From assembly GCF_900497805.2 (NCBI RefSeq), contig NW_020954581.1, positions 6,062,057 to 6,126,056 of the forward strand: DNA of 64,000 nucleotides, read 5' to 3'. Position numbers and translations under genes: made by a program. The notes under the pieces were generated by a model, which was not told the DNA's origin, did not search any database, and saw only the letters and a list, made by a program, of their open reading frames with translations. This document shows, one piece after another, positions 10,786-21,894 of the stretch. Source of the stretch: Vombatus ursinus (taxonomy: Eukaryota > Chordata > Mammalia > Diprotodontia > Vombatidae). Positions within the stretch are counted from its first letter, which is position 1. Every line of letters begins with the position of its first letter.

Positions 10786-11020
10786 CAAAAATAACAACGC
10801 CCCTCCCAACCTCTTGATGATAACAGCACCTTGTTAAATTTATAGGATTAAAGGATGTTGACTTTTCATTGGCATTCTAACAGCATCTGCAGGACAGCAG
10901 CAGCTGATAGCAGTGCCTGAAATAGGAGTCAAGAATAAACTTGATGTAATGAGTAAAGTCAGATTCAAGGCTCTGTAAGGAGGCCAGCAGAAAAAACTAT
11001 ACTTCACCTGCCATACCTAA
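10786..11020. other. unique segment, no gene seen
   Basis: I see no repeat family or coding signal. Confidence 0.35.
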
Positions 11021-11029
11021 GGGGAATGT

Positions 11030-11180
11030 ATTGAAGGTTCAGAGCTATGAGTTACCCCCTTCCTACATGTGCTCTCAAAGCTTCAGTGAGAAAAATGATG
11101 CCCAAGGTCACAAATAGTTAGCAACAGTCAGAAGGAGGATTTGAGCTTAAGTCACCCTGATTCCAAGTCTAGCATTCTAT
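11030..11180 (-). repeat. MIR-type fragment
   Basis: Weak reverse MIR: atgcccaaggtcacaaatag, then gattccaagtctagcattct. Confidence 0.6.
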
Positions 11181-11189
11181 TTAGTATTC

Positions 11190-11435
11190 TGTGTTGTCGT
11201 TCAATCTTTGTGATCCCATGTGATCCCATAGCACACCATGGGGTTTTCTTGGCAAAGATGCTGGAGTGGTTTGCCATTTCCTTCTCCAGTTCATTTTACA
11301 AACAAGGAGCTGAGGTAAACAGGGTTAAGTGACTTGCCCAGAGTCACACAGCTAGTAAATGTTTGAGGTCACATTTGAACTCAGCTCTTCCTGACTCCAA
11401 GTCCAGTGTTTTAGCCACTGAGCTCTCTAGCTATT
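11190..11435 (-). repeat. Mar-1 SINE, near full length
   Basis: Reverse copy starting in the RTE tail (catggggttttcttggcaaa), through gtgacttgcccagagtcaca, to the head complement near agccactgagctctctagct. Confidence 0.93.
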
Positions 11436-11940
11436 CTATACTCTAGTTATATATCTAGCTATTCTATACTGAACTCCGAATCCTGGGGCCATTCACTATT
11501 CTCTATAGTCCTCAAGAAAAAGATCTGAAGAAAAAAAGGAAAGAAAAAAAGAAATCCTGTAGCCTGCACATACCAAGGCTTTGTTGTACCACGAAAAGAA
11601 GGGATTCCTCTTGCCACATTCCTGAGCACCAAAACAGAGGACTTTTACAGGAGAAATACTTTGGGAACACACCAATATTGAAGGATTCTTGACTCCTACT
11701 CCCTAACACTTTGGAGTATGGACCCCAGCCATATCCATGTGGAGTTTCACATTAGGCAGGACTTAACTCGGAATTTAGCAGGATGATGATAACATCGAGA
11801 GCTTTTCTTTTCATTTAGATTTGGCGCCTTTGGATGGGTATCCAGAACAAGGTCTACAACCTGTTCATGTCCTTAAAATGTTTTCTGAACATTTGCAGCC
11901 TGGTAAGCTTTTGCTCTGTCCCAGATTAGATTCAATTTGC
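11436..11940. other. unique segment, no gene seen
   Basis: A small local duplication (ctctagctattctatact at 11426 and again near 11455) and no other recognised structure. Confidence 0.4.
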
Positions 11941-11944
11941 CTCA

Positions 11945-12080
11945 GTTTGATTCCATTCAATTCAATGTAATGAACATATATTGAGAGCCTGCAATGTGAA
12001 AAGCATTGCTTTAGGCTAAGAAATAAGCAAGGGCCCTTTTCTTGGAGTTTACCATCTAGTAGGGGAGCTGAGACACGGAC
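11945..12080 (-). repeat. L2 LINE 3' end
   Basis: Reverse L2 tail: ttcaattcaatgtaatgaac, atattgagagcctgcaatgt, then ttggagtttaccatctagta. Confidence 0.75.
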
Positions 12081-12094
12081 ACAGGGAACAGGGA

Positions 12095-12179
12095 GGGAAA
12101 GTTCACTGGATTTCCAATCAGAAGGCCTGAATTACAATCCAGCTTTTCTTACTAACCTTTGTGATCTTGGTCAAATTTC
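12095..12179 (+). repeat. MIR SINE, left part of a split copy
   Basis: Forward MIR up to tgatcttggtcaaatttc, where an L2 tail has inserted. The rest of the SINE resumes at 12464. Confidence 0.8.
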
Positions 12180-12463
12180 CTTTAACTTTCCAGACTCGGC
12201 TCAAATTCTACCATCTGCAGGAAGCCTCTATGCATTCTCCCCCCACCCCTCTTCCCATCAGGGCAAATGCCTTGACCTTAGAGACTACCTCCAGTTGCTC
12301 CGGTATATATTCTGCATGTACATGGTGGATTACATGTTGGCTCCCTCCTTAGATTATAATCTCCTTGAGGGCAAGGACTGTTTTTGGCTTTCTTTGTGTT
12401 TCTAGCGTCTGACACAATTTTCTGGCACGGAATCAGCACTTATTCACTGCTTATTGACTTGAC
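12180..12463 (+). repeat. L2 LINE 3' end inserted in a MIR
   Basis: Sense L2 tail (ctccttgagggcaaggactg, tcactgcttattgacttgac). It separates two parts of one MIR. The hexamer aatttc flanks it at 12174-12179 and 12464-12469, perhaps a short target duplication. Confidence 0.85.
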
Positions 12464-12535
12464 AATTTCTATGGGCCTCAGTTTCTTCATTAGTTAAACT
12501 AGTGAGCTGAAGATTCCCCTTCTAGCTGTATATTT
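12464..12535 (+). repeat. MIR SINE, right part of a split copy
   Basis: Continues the element begun at 12095: atgggcctcagtttcttcat, then agtgagctgaagattcccct. Confidence 0.8.
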
Positions 12536-12809
12536 ATGATACTGCAGCCAATTGGTATACAAAGGAGAATGAACTCATTATACCAAGCACATCTGAGAGG
12601 TATGTATGAACACAGTTTCTACGAATTTGGAGGAGGGAGAGATCAGAGGAGAACGGTGAGGTTCATGGAAAAGAAAACATCTACTCTACGCTTTAAATCA
12701 TCTATAGGATTTTAACAGGAAGAGATGGGAGAGCCAGCAGGGCAAACCAGGAGTGTTAGGAACAAGAGGCAAGATGGCAAGATTGCCTGTTTGGCAAGTG
12801 GTGAGTAAT

Positions 12810-12980
12810 TACTAATAAAAACTGACTTTTATATTGTGTTTCCCATATATTATCTCCTTCAAGCTTCATAATGACCATATGGGGCAGGTACTTCAGGGAT
12901 AATTGCCCCTCTTTTACTGAGAAACTGAGGTTCAAGGGGGTTTGCTAGTGCATGGTAATTGATTTGTGAGTGTCAAGGGC
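12810..12980 (-). repeat. MIR SINE
   Basis: Reverse copy including the distal part (atattatctccttcaagctt) and the core (tactgagaaactgaggttca). Confidence 0.8.
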
Positions 12981-12997
12981 AGGAATAAAACCTACGG

Positions 12998-13149
12998 CTC
13001 AGAATCATAGCTCCAGACCTGCAAGGAGTCTCAGAACACATCTAGTCCAGCTCTGTTTCTTTTTCTTTTTTTTTTTTTTAACTGATGAGTAAACTGAAAA
13101 ATAGGCAGAGAAAGTGACTTGCCTAAGGTTATGCAGGTAGTAAAGCTGT
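12998..13149 (-). repeat. MIR/Ther-type SINE
   Basis: Reverse copy (cagaatcatagctccagacc ... agtgacttgcctaagg) with a T run near 13055-13079 that expands the middle. Confidence 0.75.
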
Positions 13150-13520
13150 AGCTGATTCATCCTTTGTTCTCGAAGAGGACCAATGACATCAGGAAAGTAA
13201 TGCCTTGACTTGCCAGTGAATTGGATTTAAGTGAGGCAAGGCTGTGCGAAATCATCAGTCCCGCTCTCTTCTCCAGAATCATCTGAGTCCAGTGGCAAGC
13301 CATAGGTCAGCATGACTGGTGATGGCCCTGAATGCAGTGGAAGACCATGGGCCTTTTTAAGCTAAGGTCTTTCCCATGCGTCCCAGTTTGTCTGAGGCAA
13401 TGCCCATTCAGTGATTAAAGGGTAGGTAAGAATTGAGGCAAAAGATGGCTTAGTTTGCCTTTACAAAACGCTCAGTCTGGGAGGGGAAGATCCTCAGAGT
13501 TTCTGGTAGTAAAGTAGACA
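13150..13520 (+). repeat. unnamed repeat family A, copy 1
   Basis: Shares a core of about 215 bp with 17065-17405: gaggaccaatgacatca, gaattggatttaagtgaggc, tcatcagtcccgctctctt, gatggccctgaatgcagt. I cannot assign the family from sequence alone. The right end differs between the two copies and is uncertain. Confidence 0.7.
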
Positions 13521-13524
13521 ACTG

Positions 13525-13650
13525 GCAACAAGGATTTATTAAGTACTTGCTATGTGCCAAGCATTCTGTTAAGTGCAAAGTATATAAATACAAACATAAA
13601 GAAAGACTGACCCTGCCTTCAAGGAGCTTACATTCTAATATGGGAAAGCA
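13525..13650 (-). repeat. L2 LINE 3' end
   Basis: Reverse L2 tail: ggatttattaagtacttgct, atgtgccaagcattctgtta, ttcaaggagcttacattcta. Confidence 0.9.
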
Positions 13651-13689
13651 CTATAGAAAAATCGATCTGAAAATATGTGGAGAGTTAGA

Positions 13690-14125
13690 GGTGGAATTTG
13701 AACCCATATCCACCACCTCTGGAAAACTCTTCTATAATAGATCTGACAAGTATGCTCAGACTTCACTTAAATGCTTCACTTTTTAGGGAAGCTGCTGTCT
13801 CAGAAGGTAGCCCACTCTTCCTTGTTATAACTCTAATTATCAGAATTTTTTCTTTTATGACATCAAACCTGAATTTGGCACTTTGTAAATTCCCCCAATT
13901 GCTCCTGGTTCTGCTCTGCAAGTAATACAGGTATAGTATTTCTTTCGCAACAGTCCTTCCAATACTTAATGACAGATATCATACTCTCATAGTTCTTTTC
14001 TCCACGCAAAGCATCCCCACTTTTTTGAGTGATCCTCCTATGTCATGATCCCAAGGACTTTCCTGTCTTTGTTGCTCTCCTCTTATCTCCTTGACAGTTT
14101 ATCAACATCTATCCTAAAATGTGGC
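13690..14125 (-). repeat. CR1/L3-type LINE fragment
   Basis: Antisense CR1/L3 signature: aattgctcctggttctgctc, agtccttccaatacttaatg, atcctaaaatgtggcaccca. A second piece of the same family is at 54820. One of the oldest LINE types in the window. Confidence 0.7.
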
Positions 14126-14628
14126 ACCCAGAGTTGATTTGGGCCAGATTGTAGATGACTTTGAATCTCAGGATAGGAAGTTTGTACTTAATATTGTAGA
14201 CAGTGGGGAGCCATTGAGGGTTCTGAATGATGTGATCAGAAGTGCACTTTAAGAAGATGAATATGTCAGTGGATTGAAGTTGGTAGAAACTGAAGGTGGG
14301 AAGACTAGTTAAGAAGCTATTGCAATAGTTCATGTGGGAGGTAATTAGGGAATGAAATAGGGTGATGATGGTAGGAATGAAAGTAGGGAGGAGGTATAAA
14401 AGCGATTTCAGAGGCTTAGTCTAAAGGATTTGGATTGTGTGGGTGTGGAGGGAGAGGGAAGATTTGTAAAATGACTGGAGCTTGGGTGGTTGGTAAAATG
14501 GTGGTGCCACCGACAGAAATAGGGAAGCCAGCAGGGAAGATGATCTGACTGAGTATTGACATATTTATTGGATTTCTATACCATATGGCAATATATAATT
14601 CAAATGCTGAGTTAAAATGCTGAGACAA
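14109..14628 (-). pseudogene. L2 reverse transcriptase remnant
   Basis: Reverse-strand L2 C-terminal coding remnant. The frame at 14109-14333 reads MNYCNSFLTSLPTF, later FIFLKCTSDHI and QWLPTVYNIKYKLPILRFK, which is the L2 pattern YCNSLLTGLP, IFLKCKSDHV, LQWLP. Upstream on the same strand, 14416-14628 keeps FPISVGGTTI, another L2 marker, in a different frame, so at least one frameshift separates them. No function remains. Confidence 0.85.
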
Positions 14629-15097
14629 AATATTTGTTTTGGGTGACTTCCCACCTTCCTTCTTAGCACCCAGTCCTGGTGTTCTTATAGTGACCTTCCC
14701 TATTTGGGCTAATTCTGGTTGGGTAATTCCCTATGCTCAAAACCTTTCTATTCATCTTCTTCCTGCCCTCTCCCTTGCCCTCATCTCTATCAAAATCTAT
14801 TGTCAATAAGCTACCATTTTGTAAAGGATGTGACTAACTCACCTTAACATGTTAATGAATAGGGCAATGTGTCAGCCTTCACAAAAGTGTTTATGTTTTA
14901 ACAGAGAGTAACACCTCCCTCTAAAGTCATGAATCACTAATGATAGAATTTCAGTTTTTAATACCATATTAGAGAGAAAGAAATTTGGGGAAAGGACCAC
15001 CCCTCAAATCATAAACACTGGGCACCTACTTTGTTTGCCTAGATGTAAGACTGACCCAAAAAGCAAATGAAATAATAAATGAAATTTATAAAACACT
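14629..15097. other. unique segment, no gene seen
   Basis: I see no named repeat or coding signal. Confidence 0.35.
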
Positions 15098-15111
15098 TCA
15101 CATTTCTTTTT

Positions 15112-15247
15112 AGCTAGGCAATGGGGTTAAGTGACTTGCCCAGGGTCACACAGCTAGTAAATGTTATGTGTCTGAGCTCAAATTTGAACTCAGGTCCTTC
15201 TGAATCCAGGGCCAGTGCTCTATCTACTGCACCACCTAGCTGCCCCT
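15112..15247 (-). repeat. CORE-SINE inserted in a MIR
   Basis: Reverse copy with a well-kept head: agtgacttgcccagggtcac through accacctagctgcccc. Flanks read acatttctttt on the left and acatttttttt on the right, which looks like a target duplication. Confidence 0.85.
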
Positions 15248-15264
15248 ACATTTTTTTTTTTTTT

Positions 15265-15482
15265 TGTGAAAGCTATTTCATAGTTTATTTCATTTGAACC
15301 TAACAATAACCCCAAGAAAGAGGTATTACAGGCATTACTAACAACCCCATTTTTTTCCCCAGAAAACTGAGGCTCAGAAAGTTTAAGTGACTTGCTAAGT
15401 ATTGCAACATTAATGTCAATGATGGGAATTGAATCCAGTTCTTTCTGAACACAAGGCTGTTCTATCTATTACATTGCTCTGC
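15265..15482 (-). repeat. MIR SINE
   Basis: Reverse copy: tttcatttgaacctaacaat, ccagaaaactgaggctcaga, agtttaagtgacttgc. The part at 15080-15110 may be its displaced end. Confidence 0.75.
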
Positions 15483-15649
15483 ATTCTTAGAAAGGGAGTG
15501 AAAGGGAGTCTTACATAAGAGTGAAAAAAGAGGTTGAAAGATATTTCAGCAAATTTCTAAGAAAGATGTAGGATTGTTTTGGAGAGGGCATTTCAACACC
15601 ATTTCTATCTCTGTGTATTTCTAGAGACTGTTCATCATGGAAATACAAC

Positions 15650-15838
15650 AGGTAGCACTTTTATATATGGTAACAAATTTGTTGTCTATAATAACCTTGG
15701 TAATATTATTATTATTCCCGTTTTATAGATGAAGAAACTGCAGTTTAGAAAGGTTAAATGACACATTCAGGGTTAAATAGCTAAGTAAGTGCCTGAGGCT
15801 GGATTCGAATTCATGTCTTCTCTGAGCCACCTAATGGC
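15650..15838 (-). repeat. MIR SINE
   Basis: Reverse copy with ttttatagatgaagaaactg and agtgcctgaggctggattcg. Confidence 0.8.
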
Positions 15839-15989
15839 CTCCAGCTATGTCATTAAAATCCATGAATCCCTGGTTCTTTATATTCCTTCATCTGTGGCCA
15901 GTAGATCAGTACTAAAAGCCATTGTCTCATGGACTGGGGATAAAAAGAGTTCATCAATGAATAGAACATTAGATTGGGTTATTAGAATA

Positions 15990-16140
15990 TTAGATTAGGT
16001 TAGTCCAAGAGTCTTCAAGATCACTTTACCCAAATGCCTCATTTTACAAATGAGTAAATTGAGACACAAGGCAGTAAACTGCCTAATTTATGATTATGTG
16101 CCTGGTAAAAAAAGCAAGACCAAGATTCAATCCAGTCCTT
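15990..16140 (-). repeat. MIR/Ther-type SINE
   Basis: Reverse copy: cctcattttacaaatgagta, aattgagacacaaggcagta. Diverged head. Confidence 0.75.
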
Positions 16141-16550
16141 TAATTCCATACGGAGAAGTCATTTTTTTGAATCTCATTTCCATTTCCTGTAACCTGATCT
16201 GTGGGGCAATAAGAATCACTTAGTATTGACCCATAGACAGAGGGCCCCAAAGAAACAAGGCAAATTAAAATTGAAATATTTCAGACCATTTATAGCTAAG
16301 AATTTAATAGAAACTGGAAACATGCCCTTTCTCTTCGTCTCTTTAACTCATAGGAAGCAGGGCTCTACTTTGTGAGAATTTAATCACTGTTGGAAGATGC
16401 ATAATCAACTAATGAGTCAGCTTTTCTTTATGAAGAGCCCAGTGGGTATGTAGCCGTGAATTTCAGAGCTGGAAGATCATCTACTTCAACCCATTCCTAA
16501 CCAGGGATCCTCTCTAGAACACATCAGATAAGACACCATACAGTCCCTGT
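16141..16550. other. mostly unique segment, no gene seen
   Basis: A small reverse MIR scrap at 16460-16505 (cagagctggaagatcatcta) and otherwise nothing I recognise. Confidence 0.35.
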
Positions 16551-16551
16551 T

Positions 16552-16630
16552 TGATGGCATGGTACAGTGGGAGGAACTCTGGCTCATGAGTCAAAAGACT
16601 GGGTTCAAATCTCCCGTCATTTATCTGCAG
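16552..16630 (+). repeat. MIR SINE head fragment
   Basis: catggtacagtgggaggaac, then gactgggttcaaatctcc. A purine-rich AGAGAC stretch separates it from the next MIR. Confidence 0.65.
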
Positions 16631-16719
16631 AGAGGGAGAGCAGGGAGTGAGGAAAGAGAAGAAAGACAGAAAGACACATACACTGAGAGACACACAAATA
16701 TTGAATAGATTGCCTGACA

Positions 16720-16900
16720 GAGCCATGAAGACTTGGTTACAAAGTCCCCCTCTGATGCTTACTACCTAGGTGACCTTAGGCAAGAAGTTTAACCTTCTTG
16801 GGCCTTAGTTTTCTCATCTGCAAAATGGGGCTATTGGTCTAGATGACCTCTAAGGTCACTGCTTTAGTTCTACAATTGTATGATCCTAAATCATAGATCA
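16720..16900 (+). repeat. MIR/Ther-type SINE
   Basis: Forward copy: taggtgaccttaggcaagaa, ctcatctgcaaaatggggct, tagatgacctctaaggtcac. Confidence 0.85.
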
Positions 16901-16902
16901 AT

Positions 16903-17064
16903 TAATCAGTCAACAAATATTTACTAAATGATGACTACATGACAAGCACATGTGATGAGGATCCAAAGAAAAAAGAAAAAGAAGAAAAAGAAAAAGCAGT
17001 CCCTACCCTCAAGAAACTTATATTCTAATAGGGGAGATGGCATGTACATATGTAGGTATATACA
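16903..17064 (-). repeat. L2 LINE 3' end, left of family A insertion
   Basis: Reverse L2 tail: agtcaacaaatatttactaa, ccctaccctcaagaaactta, ttctaataggggagatggc, with an internal AAAAAG expansion. L2 sequence appears to resume after 17405. Confidence 0.85.
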
Positions 17065-17405
17065 AGCTCATTCATTATTTGTTCTTCATTTTTAAAGAGG
17101 ACCAGTGACATCATGGGGTGATGTCTTAACTTGTGTGTGAATTGGATTTAAGTAGGGCAGAATTACACAGTCATCAACCTCACTCTCTCTTCCAGAGTCA
17201 TTGAAGTCTAGGGGCAAAACAAAAGTCAAGATGACTGTCAATGGCCTGGGATGCAGTAGGTGACCTTGGTGCATAACCAAACTCGTGCTCCACAGCACCC
17301 ACTTCAGCTGCCTTCATGGTAATTGTAACCAATTGTTCTCATCCACCCATTACACTAGGAGAAGTCTTCACATGCTTGGAGTAGACACTACCCTAACTTA
17401 CCAAC
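17065..17405 (+). repeat. unnamed repeat family A, copy 2
   Basis: Second copy of the family at 13150: gaggaccagtgacatcat, gaattggatttaagtagggc, gatgactgtcaatggcctgg. It sits between two parts of one reverse L2, so it inserted later than that L2. Confidence 0.7.
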
Positions 17406-17490
17406 AGATTTGAACTGAGTCTTAAAGGAAACCAGGGCTTCTAAGGGGCAAGGTGAGGAAAGAGAGCATTCCAGGTAAAGGGAAAGAAAA
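17406..17490 (-). repeat. L2 LINE, right of family A insertion
   Basis: Continues the reverse L2 from 17064: gatttgaactgagtcttaaa, ggaaagagagcattccaggt, the region that lies upstream of the L2 tail. Confidence 0.7.
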
Positions 17491-17494
17491 GGGA

Positions 17495-17640
17495 GTAAGC
17501 ATTTTCTATACACCTGCTGTGTGCCAGGCACTGTGGCTAAAATAATCAAGGAGCTTACATTTGAATGGAGGTTGCAACAAACGTACACATATTCATATAT
17601 ATTATATACATATATAAAGTGATTGGATGAGAAAGGCGAA
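17495..17640 (-). repeat. L2 LINE 3' end
   Basis: A separate reverse L2 tail: ctgtgtgccaggcactgtgg, tcaaggagcttacatttgaa. Confidence 0.8.
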
Positions 17641-17794
17641 AACTCATTTCTATTCTGGGAAAAGAAAAAAAAGGAGCACCAAGAATCCAAACACGTTCTG
17701 CATAGTCTTTAACTGTAAATCGGCTCATGGCTTTCTGCATTCAGTGGACAGACTACCACATCAACATTTTAAGAGCTGAAAGGCATCCTGAGAG

Positions 17795-17990
17795 CTGTGT
17801 CGCGTAGTGGGTAACATGTTGGAAGTAGGGTGAAGAAGACCTTGGTGCAGATGCTGCCCTCTGACACCAAATATGTCACTGTGAGCAAGTCACAGCTCTG
17901 AGCCTCAGTATCCTCAGCTGCAAAAGGGGCAGATACTTGTGGTACTCTACAGAAAAGCTGTGACATTCTAGTAAGAGTGTCAATGTATAC
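17795..17990 (+). repeat. MIR SINE
   Basis: Forward, diverged: tcactgtgagcaagtcacag, ctcagtatcctcagctgcaa. Confidence 0.75.
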
Positions 17991-17999
17991 CTCTGTGCA

Positions 18000-18425
18000 A
18001 AATTAAAAAAAAAACTATATAAAAATCAGCTATTATCAGTCCAACTCCCTCCTCTTTTTAGAGACCGTCTTTTAAGGTTGTTTTGTCAGCTTCACTTGAG
18101 CTTATTCTAAAATCCTACAAAATTCAAGGGAGAATGCTTTTGTTATATAGAATATTTTTATTTATATGTTTTCAGAGCTATAGAAACCCCTACTTAGTGG
18201 GACAGGAAACCAAACACGTCCAGACTGGAATCCATTATTTTTCTCACTATCCCCCTCCTCCTTCCACCCCCCAGCCAAAAATAATTTCTTTTTCTACTTC
18301 TTGTCAAACACATATATAATCTAACAGTAATCCTCAACTATTCGTTTATCCCCACCATATGCAACCGGCTCCTAAGTCCTAACCATTCTTTTCCCTCAAC
18401 ATCTCTTCTATTTATCCCTTCTTTC
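18000..18425. other. unique segment, no gene seen
   Basis: I see no named repeat. The 78-codon frame here has no domain. Confidence 0.35.
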
Positions 18426-18429
18426 TACC

Positions 18430-18848
18430 TACGTGGTCAGCACCCTAGTTTGGGCCCTAATGCCTGCTCATGGAGGCTATTGCCACAACCTCTCCATTTG
18501 GTCTCTCAGCCTCTAGGCTTGCTCCTTTCCAGTATACCCTCCACACAGCTTAACCAAATTTCTATTTTTAAAGCACAAGAATGACCGTGTCTTTTTCCTG
18601 CTCAAGGATTCTGGGATAAAATGCAAAATCATGTTTGGGATGTAAAAACCTTCACAATCTGATGGCTTTGCTCCAGATTAGCTTTCCAGGCTTATTACAC
18701 ATTCCTCCCTTGCTCACATTCTATGTTCTAGTTAAACTAACTGACTTGAAATTCCTTGTAGATAACAATATGCTTCTTCCATTGCAATGCATAAGCTATC
18801 CTACATTTCTGGAATGTTCTTCCTACTCACCTCTGACTTGAAATTCTT
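18430..18848 (+). repeat. L2 LINE, left of L1 insertion
   Basis: Sense L2: ttgggccctaatgcctgctc, ctccatttggtctctcagcc, tggaatgttcttcctactca. Broken by an L1 after ttgaaattctt (18838-18848). Confidence 0.85.
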
Positions 18849-19511
18849 TTTTTTCTTTTTAATTTAAATTTTAAACTTAATTTTTATCTAAATTACATGT
18901 AAATAAAAATTTAACATTTTTTAAAATTTTGAGTTCCATATTTTCTCTCTCCCTTTCCTTCCTCCCCATCCTTGAGAAGGCAAGCAACTTGATATAGATT
19001 ATATATGTGCAATCATGCAAAATTTTTCCATATTAGCTATATTACAAAAGAAAACACTGACCCCAAAAAAACAAGAATAATAAATAAAGTTTAAAAAGTA
19101 TGTTTAAATCTGCATTCAGACTCTCTCAGTTCTTTCTCTGGAGGTAGATAACATTTTTCATCATAAGTCCTTTGGAATTGTCTAGTATCATTGTATTGCT
19201 GAGAATAACTAAGTGGATCATTACACGATATTGCTGTTTCTGTATACAATGAACTCCTGGTTTTACTCACTTTACTTTGTATCAGTTCATATAAGTCTTC
19301 CCAAGTTTTTTCTGAAATCCTCCTGCTTATCATTTCTTATAGCACAATAGTATTCCATCACAATCATACACAACTTATTTAATCGTTTACCAATTGATGC
19401 CCCCCCACCTCAACTTCCAATTCTTTGTCACCACAAAAAGAGTTGATATAAATATTTTTGTGCATATAGGTCCTTTTCTTTTTCCTTTCATCTCTTTGGG
19501 GGTGGTGTGAT
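18849..19511 (-). repeat. L1 LINE 3' end inserted in an L2
   Basis: Antisense L1 3' end: T-rich start (the A tail), tttgtatcagttcatataag, tagcacaatagtattccatc, and the complement of aaagaattggaagttgagg. Flanked by ttgaaattctt (18838-18848) and ttggaattctt (19512-19522), an 11-bp target duplication with one mismatch. Confidence 0.92.
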
Positions 19512-19798
19512 TTGGAATTCTTAAAGCCATTCAAGATATAGCTCAAGTCCTCAAGCACCACCTCCTACATAAGACCTCTCTTTATTATCCATATTTTAAC
19601 ACTGTGTCCCCACCATTTACTTTGTGTTTACTTTGTATGAACTTTGATTTACTTCTCTGTATTTGTGTTGTTTCTGTTCAGTAGATTGTAAACTTCTTGA
19701 GGGTGGAGACTATTTTGTTGTTGTCTCTGTATCTCCAGTACCCAGCACAGAATGTGGCTCTTAGCCTGTACTTAATAAATGCAGAGCTGAATTGATTA
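19512..19798 (+). repeat. L2 LINE, right of L1 insertion
   Basis: Resumes the L2: catattttaacactgtgtcc, gtagattgtaaacttcttga, ending tgtacttaataaatgcagag. Together with 18430-18848 it makes one L2 tail. Confidence 0.9.
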
Positions 19799-19799
19799 G

Positions 19800-21625
19800 T
19801 TTTTTCAGGGGGAGTGGGAGAAGACTAGCGGAAGTGCATCAGTCATCCACTGCCTAATAGACACAGAAGCTTTGACCTGCTCTGTTTCTGACCTGAGTGG
19901 ATTTAGCCCTGCAGCGTGATGTTCCCTTGCTGCTGGTTGGAGAGGGGAGGGCAATCATCATATTGATGCCAGACACTGCAGGGATCAGATTGACTTTAGC
20001 CCCTGTTTCATCCTGAAAGTCCCAAATTCAATGGATCTACCAGCCTCAGTCTCCCCAGTGGCAGGGACTGATTATAAGAGTGTGTGCCAACAAACCAGTA
20101 AATTGATTCTTCCTTCTAAGGTTCTTGGCTTCTCAGTCATGTCACATAGTGACTGAGTGCTGGAGGAGTGAATACTTCTCTATATTCCTACCAGAGCAAC
20201 AACTATAAAAGTAAAGGGAAGAGAGGAGCACCTTTAAAACAGTAACAGCGACAAAAGCCTGGATGGATGCTCATGAACCGAGAAGCTAATATTTTATTTC
20301 ATTTTTTGCTATCCCCCAACCCCACTCCCCTTACATTGTCAGTCTGAATGGTGATGAAGAGACAGACATGTGGCTGACCAGATATTTGCTCTGACTAACA
20401 CTGGCAGAATGTGAAGAAATGCCAAGTTTCAGCTAGAGGCTGGAAAAAGATTGTTGGAGGGTAGAGGAAGACTAGGTGTAGATTGTCATTGCACACCTAG
20501 TTTTTTTTCCCATGAAATTGCAAAAGATACATTATTAATATTTAAAGCAATGCAGTCCCAGAATGAGCTATTTTTGCTTTGCCTCTTTTCATTGCCTTGC
20601 TTTCTTCATTCTGTTTATCTCGAAAAAGAATAGACATCGTGCCCAGTGCCAAGCACATACACGTATCCTAATACATACGTGTCATTACAGGAGGTGATAA
20701 ACATGTTGTCTAATTTAGAATAAGCTGAAGAATTTGAGATCTGGGGTCTTGAACCCAAGCTTCATGCTTTGGTGTTTGAGTACATTTACTCTTGGCAAAT
20801 TAATTCTTCAGAAAAAGGCATGAAAGGCTTATAAAAGATCTCAGAAAGCTTTATGGACATCAAATCTCAATTACAAGGCCACATTTTGATGCTGTGACTC
20901 TAGGCGAATCAGAAACATATGTATTAAGTTTCCTTATAATATCTAAGAGTTGGGAAGGAAAGGTTGGGCACACAAAATGTGTCGGGAGTGTTCTGAAAGC
21001 TTCAGCCTCGAGATATCGTTTGCATTTTGGACCAGCCTTCTCTGATTTTGAAGGACTGAATCCATACTGTAATCCCAGAAGCAAACACTCTGCATGGCAC
21101 AGAGAAGAGGAGGAATGAGCCCTTCCTTGATACTGTAGGGTGGGGACTCAGGAGGTGGGCAGAGAGCAGGAAGGGCACATTCTGAAGCACTCTCACTTTT
21201 GTCACAGTGCTGGAATCAGACCCGGGGAAGTGTATTAAGGATTTGCCGAGAGATAAAAGCAGGGTTTTGCTTTTCTATTTTTGGACCAAGCCTTTATTTG
21301 TGTTCATTGTTGTGCCTGTTTTCTCATGCCAGCTGTGGGACACAGACAGGATGCTGCATTTCCCAGGAGGCCTGAGGTGCTTCGGTTTGGGCAATAGAAT
21401 TTCATCTTTAGATCATTAAGGGGCTAGGTCTCTCCATAGGAATGTGGAAAATATCCCTGAGAGAACATTCCGAAACATTAAAATAAGAGGGGAAAAGCCA
21501 TGACAAGCAAATGACAATACCTTAGCTGCTGTATGGTATACCATCAGGACTGGTCTATGATGTCAGCATCTAGAGGAGAAAGGAATCTTCAAGATTATGT
21601 ATTTGTATGCTTAATCTTTATCTGC
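19800..21625. other. low-repeat segment, no gene seen
   Basis: About 1.8 kb without a recognised interspersed repeat. The stretch 20860-21420 is of balanced composition with some retained CpG (for example cctcgagatatcgtttgc). Short frames on both strands overlap and carry no domain. Possible constrained non-coding DNA, unproven. Confidence 0.4.
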
Positions 21626-21629
21626 ATAT

Positions 21630-21795
21630 GTCCTGAAGGACCACTTTGGCAGCAGTCTGTAAGCCTGTGGACCCTTCTCAGAATCATGTTTTTAGATGCA
21701 TAAAATAAAATACATGATTACAAAGAAGTAAATTATATTGAAATATTGCTATCAAAACAGCAAAAGTTCATAGACCCCAGGTGAAGAACTTCTAA
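21630..21795 (+). repeat. hAT-Charlie-like MITE, copy 1
   Basis: Shares a body with 31755-31958: gtggacccttctcagaatca, tttttagatgcataaaataa, atagaccccaggtgaagaac. The end aggtgaagaact resembles the complement of the CAGNGGTTCT-type end of hAT-Charlie elements. The left end is eroded. Confidence 0.6.
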
Positions 21796-21893
21796 GTAGA
21801 ATCCATCTTGCTTTAAAGAGGAGGAAACTGAGGCTCAGAAAGTAATGACACAGAAAGCAAGGAACAGAGCTGGGATTCAGACTAAAGATTTCT
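21796..21893 (-). repeat. MIR SINE fragment
   Basis: agaggaggaaactgaggctc, then gaacagagctgggattcaga. Confidence 0.75.
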
Positions 21894-21894
21894 G

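Noticed and set aside
19091-19561. Reverse frames of 80 and 60 codons
   Set aside because: They are translations of L1 3' untranslated sequence, and the same words recur in other L1 ends in the window.
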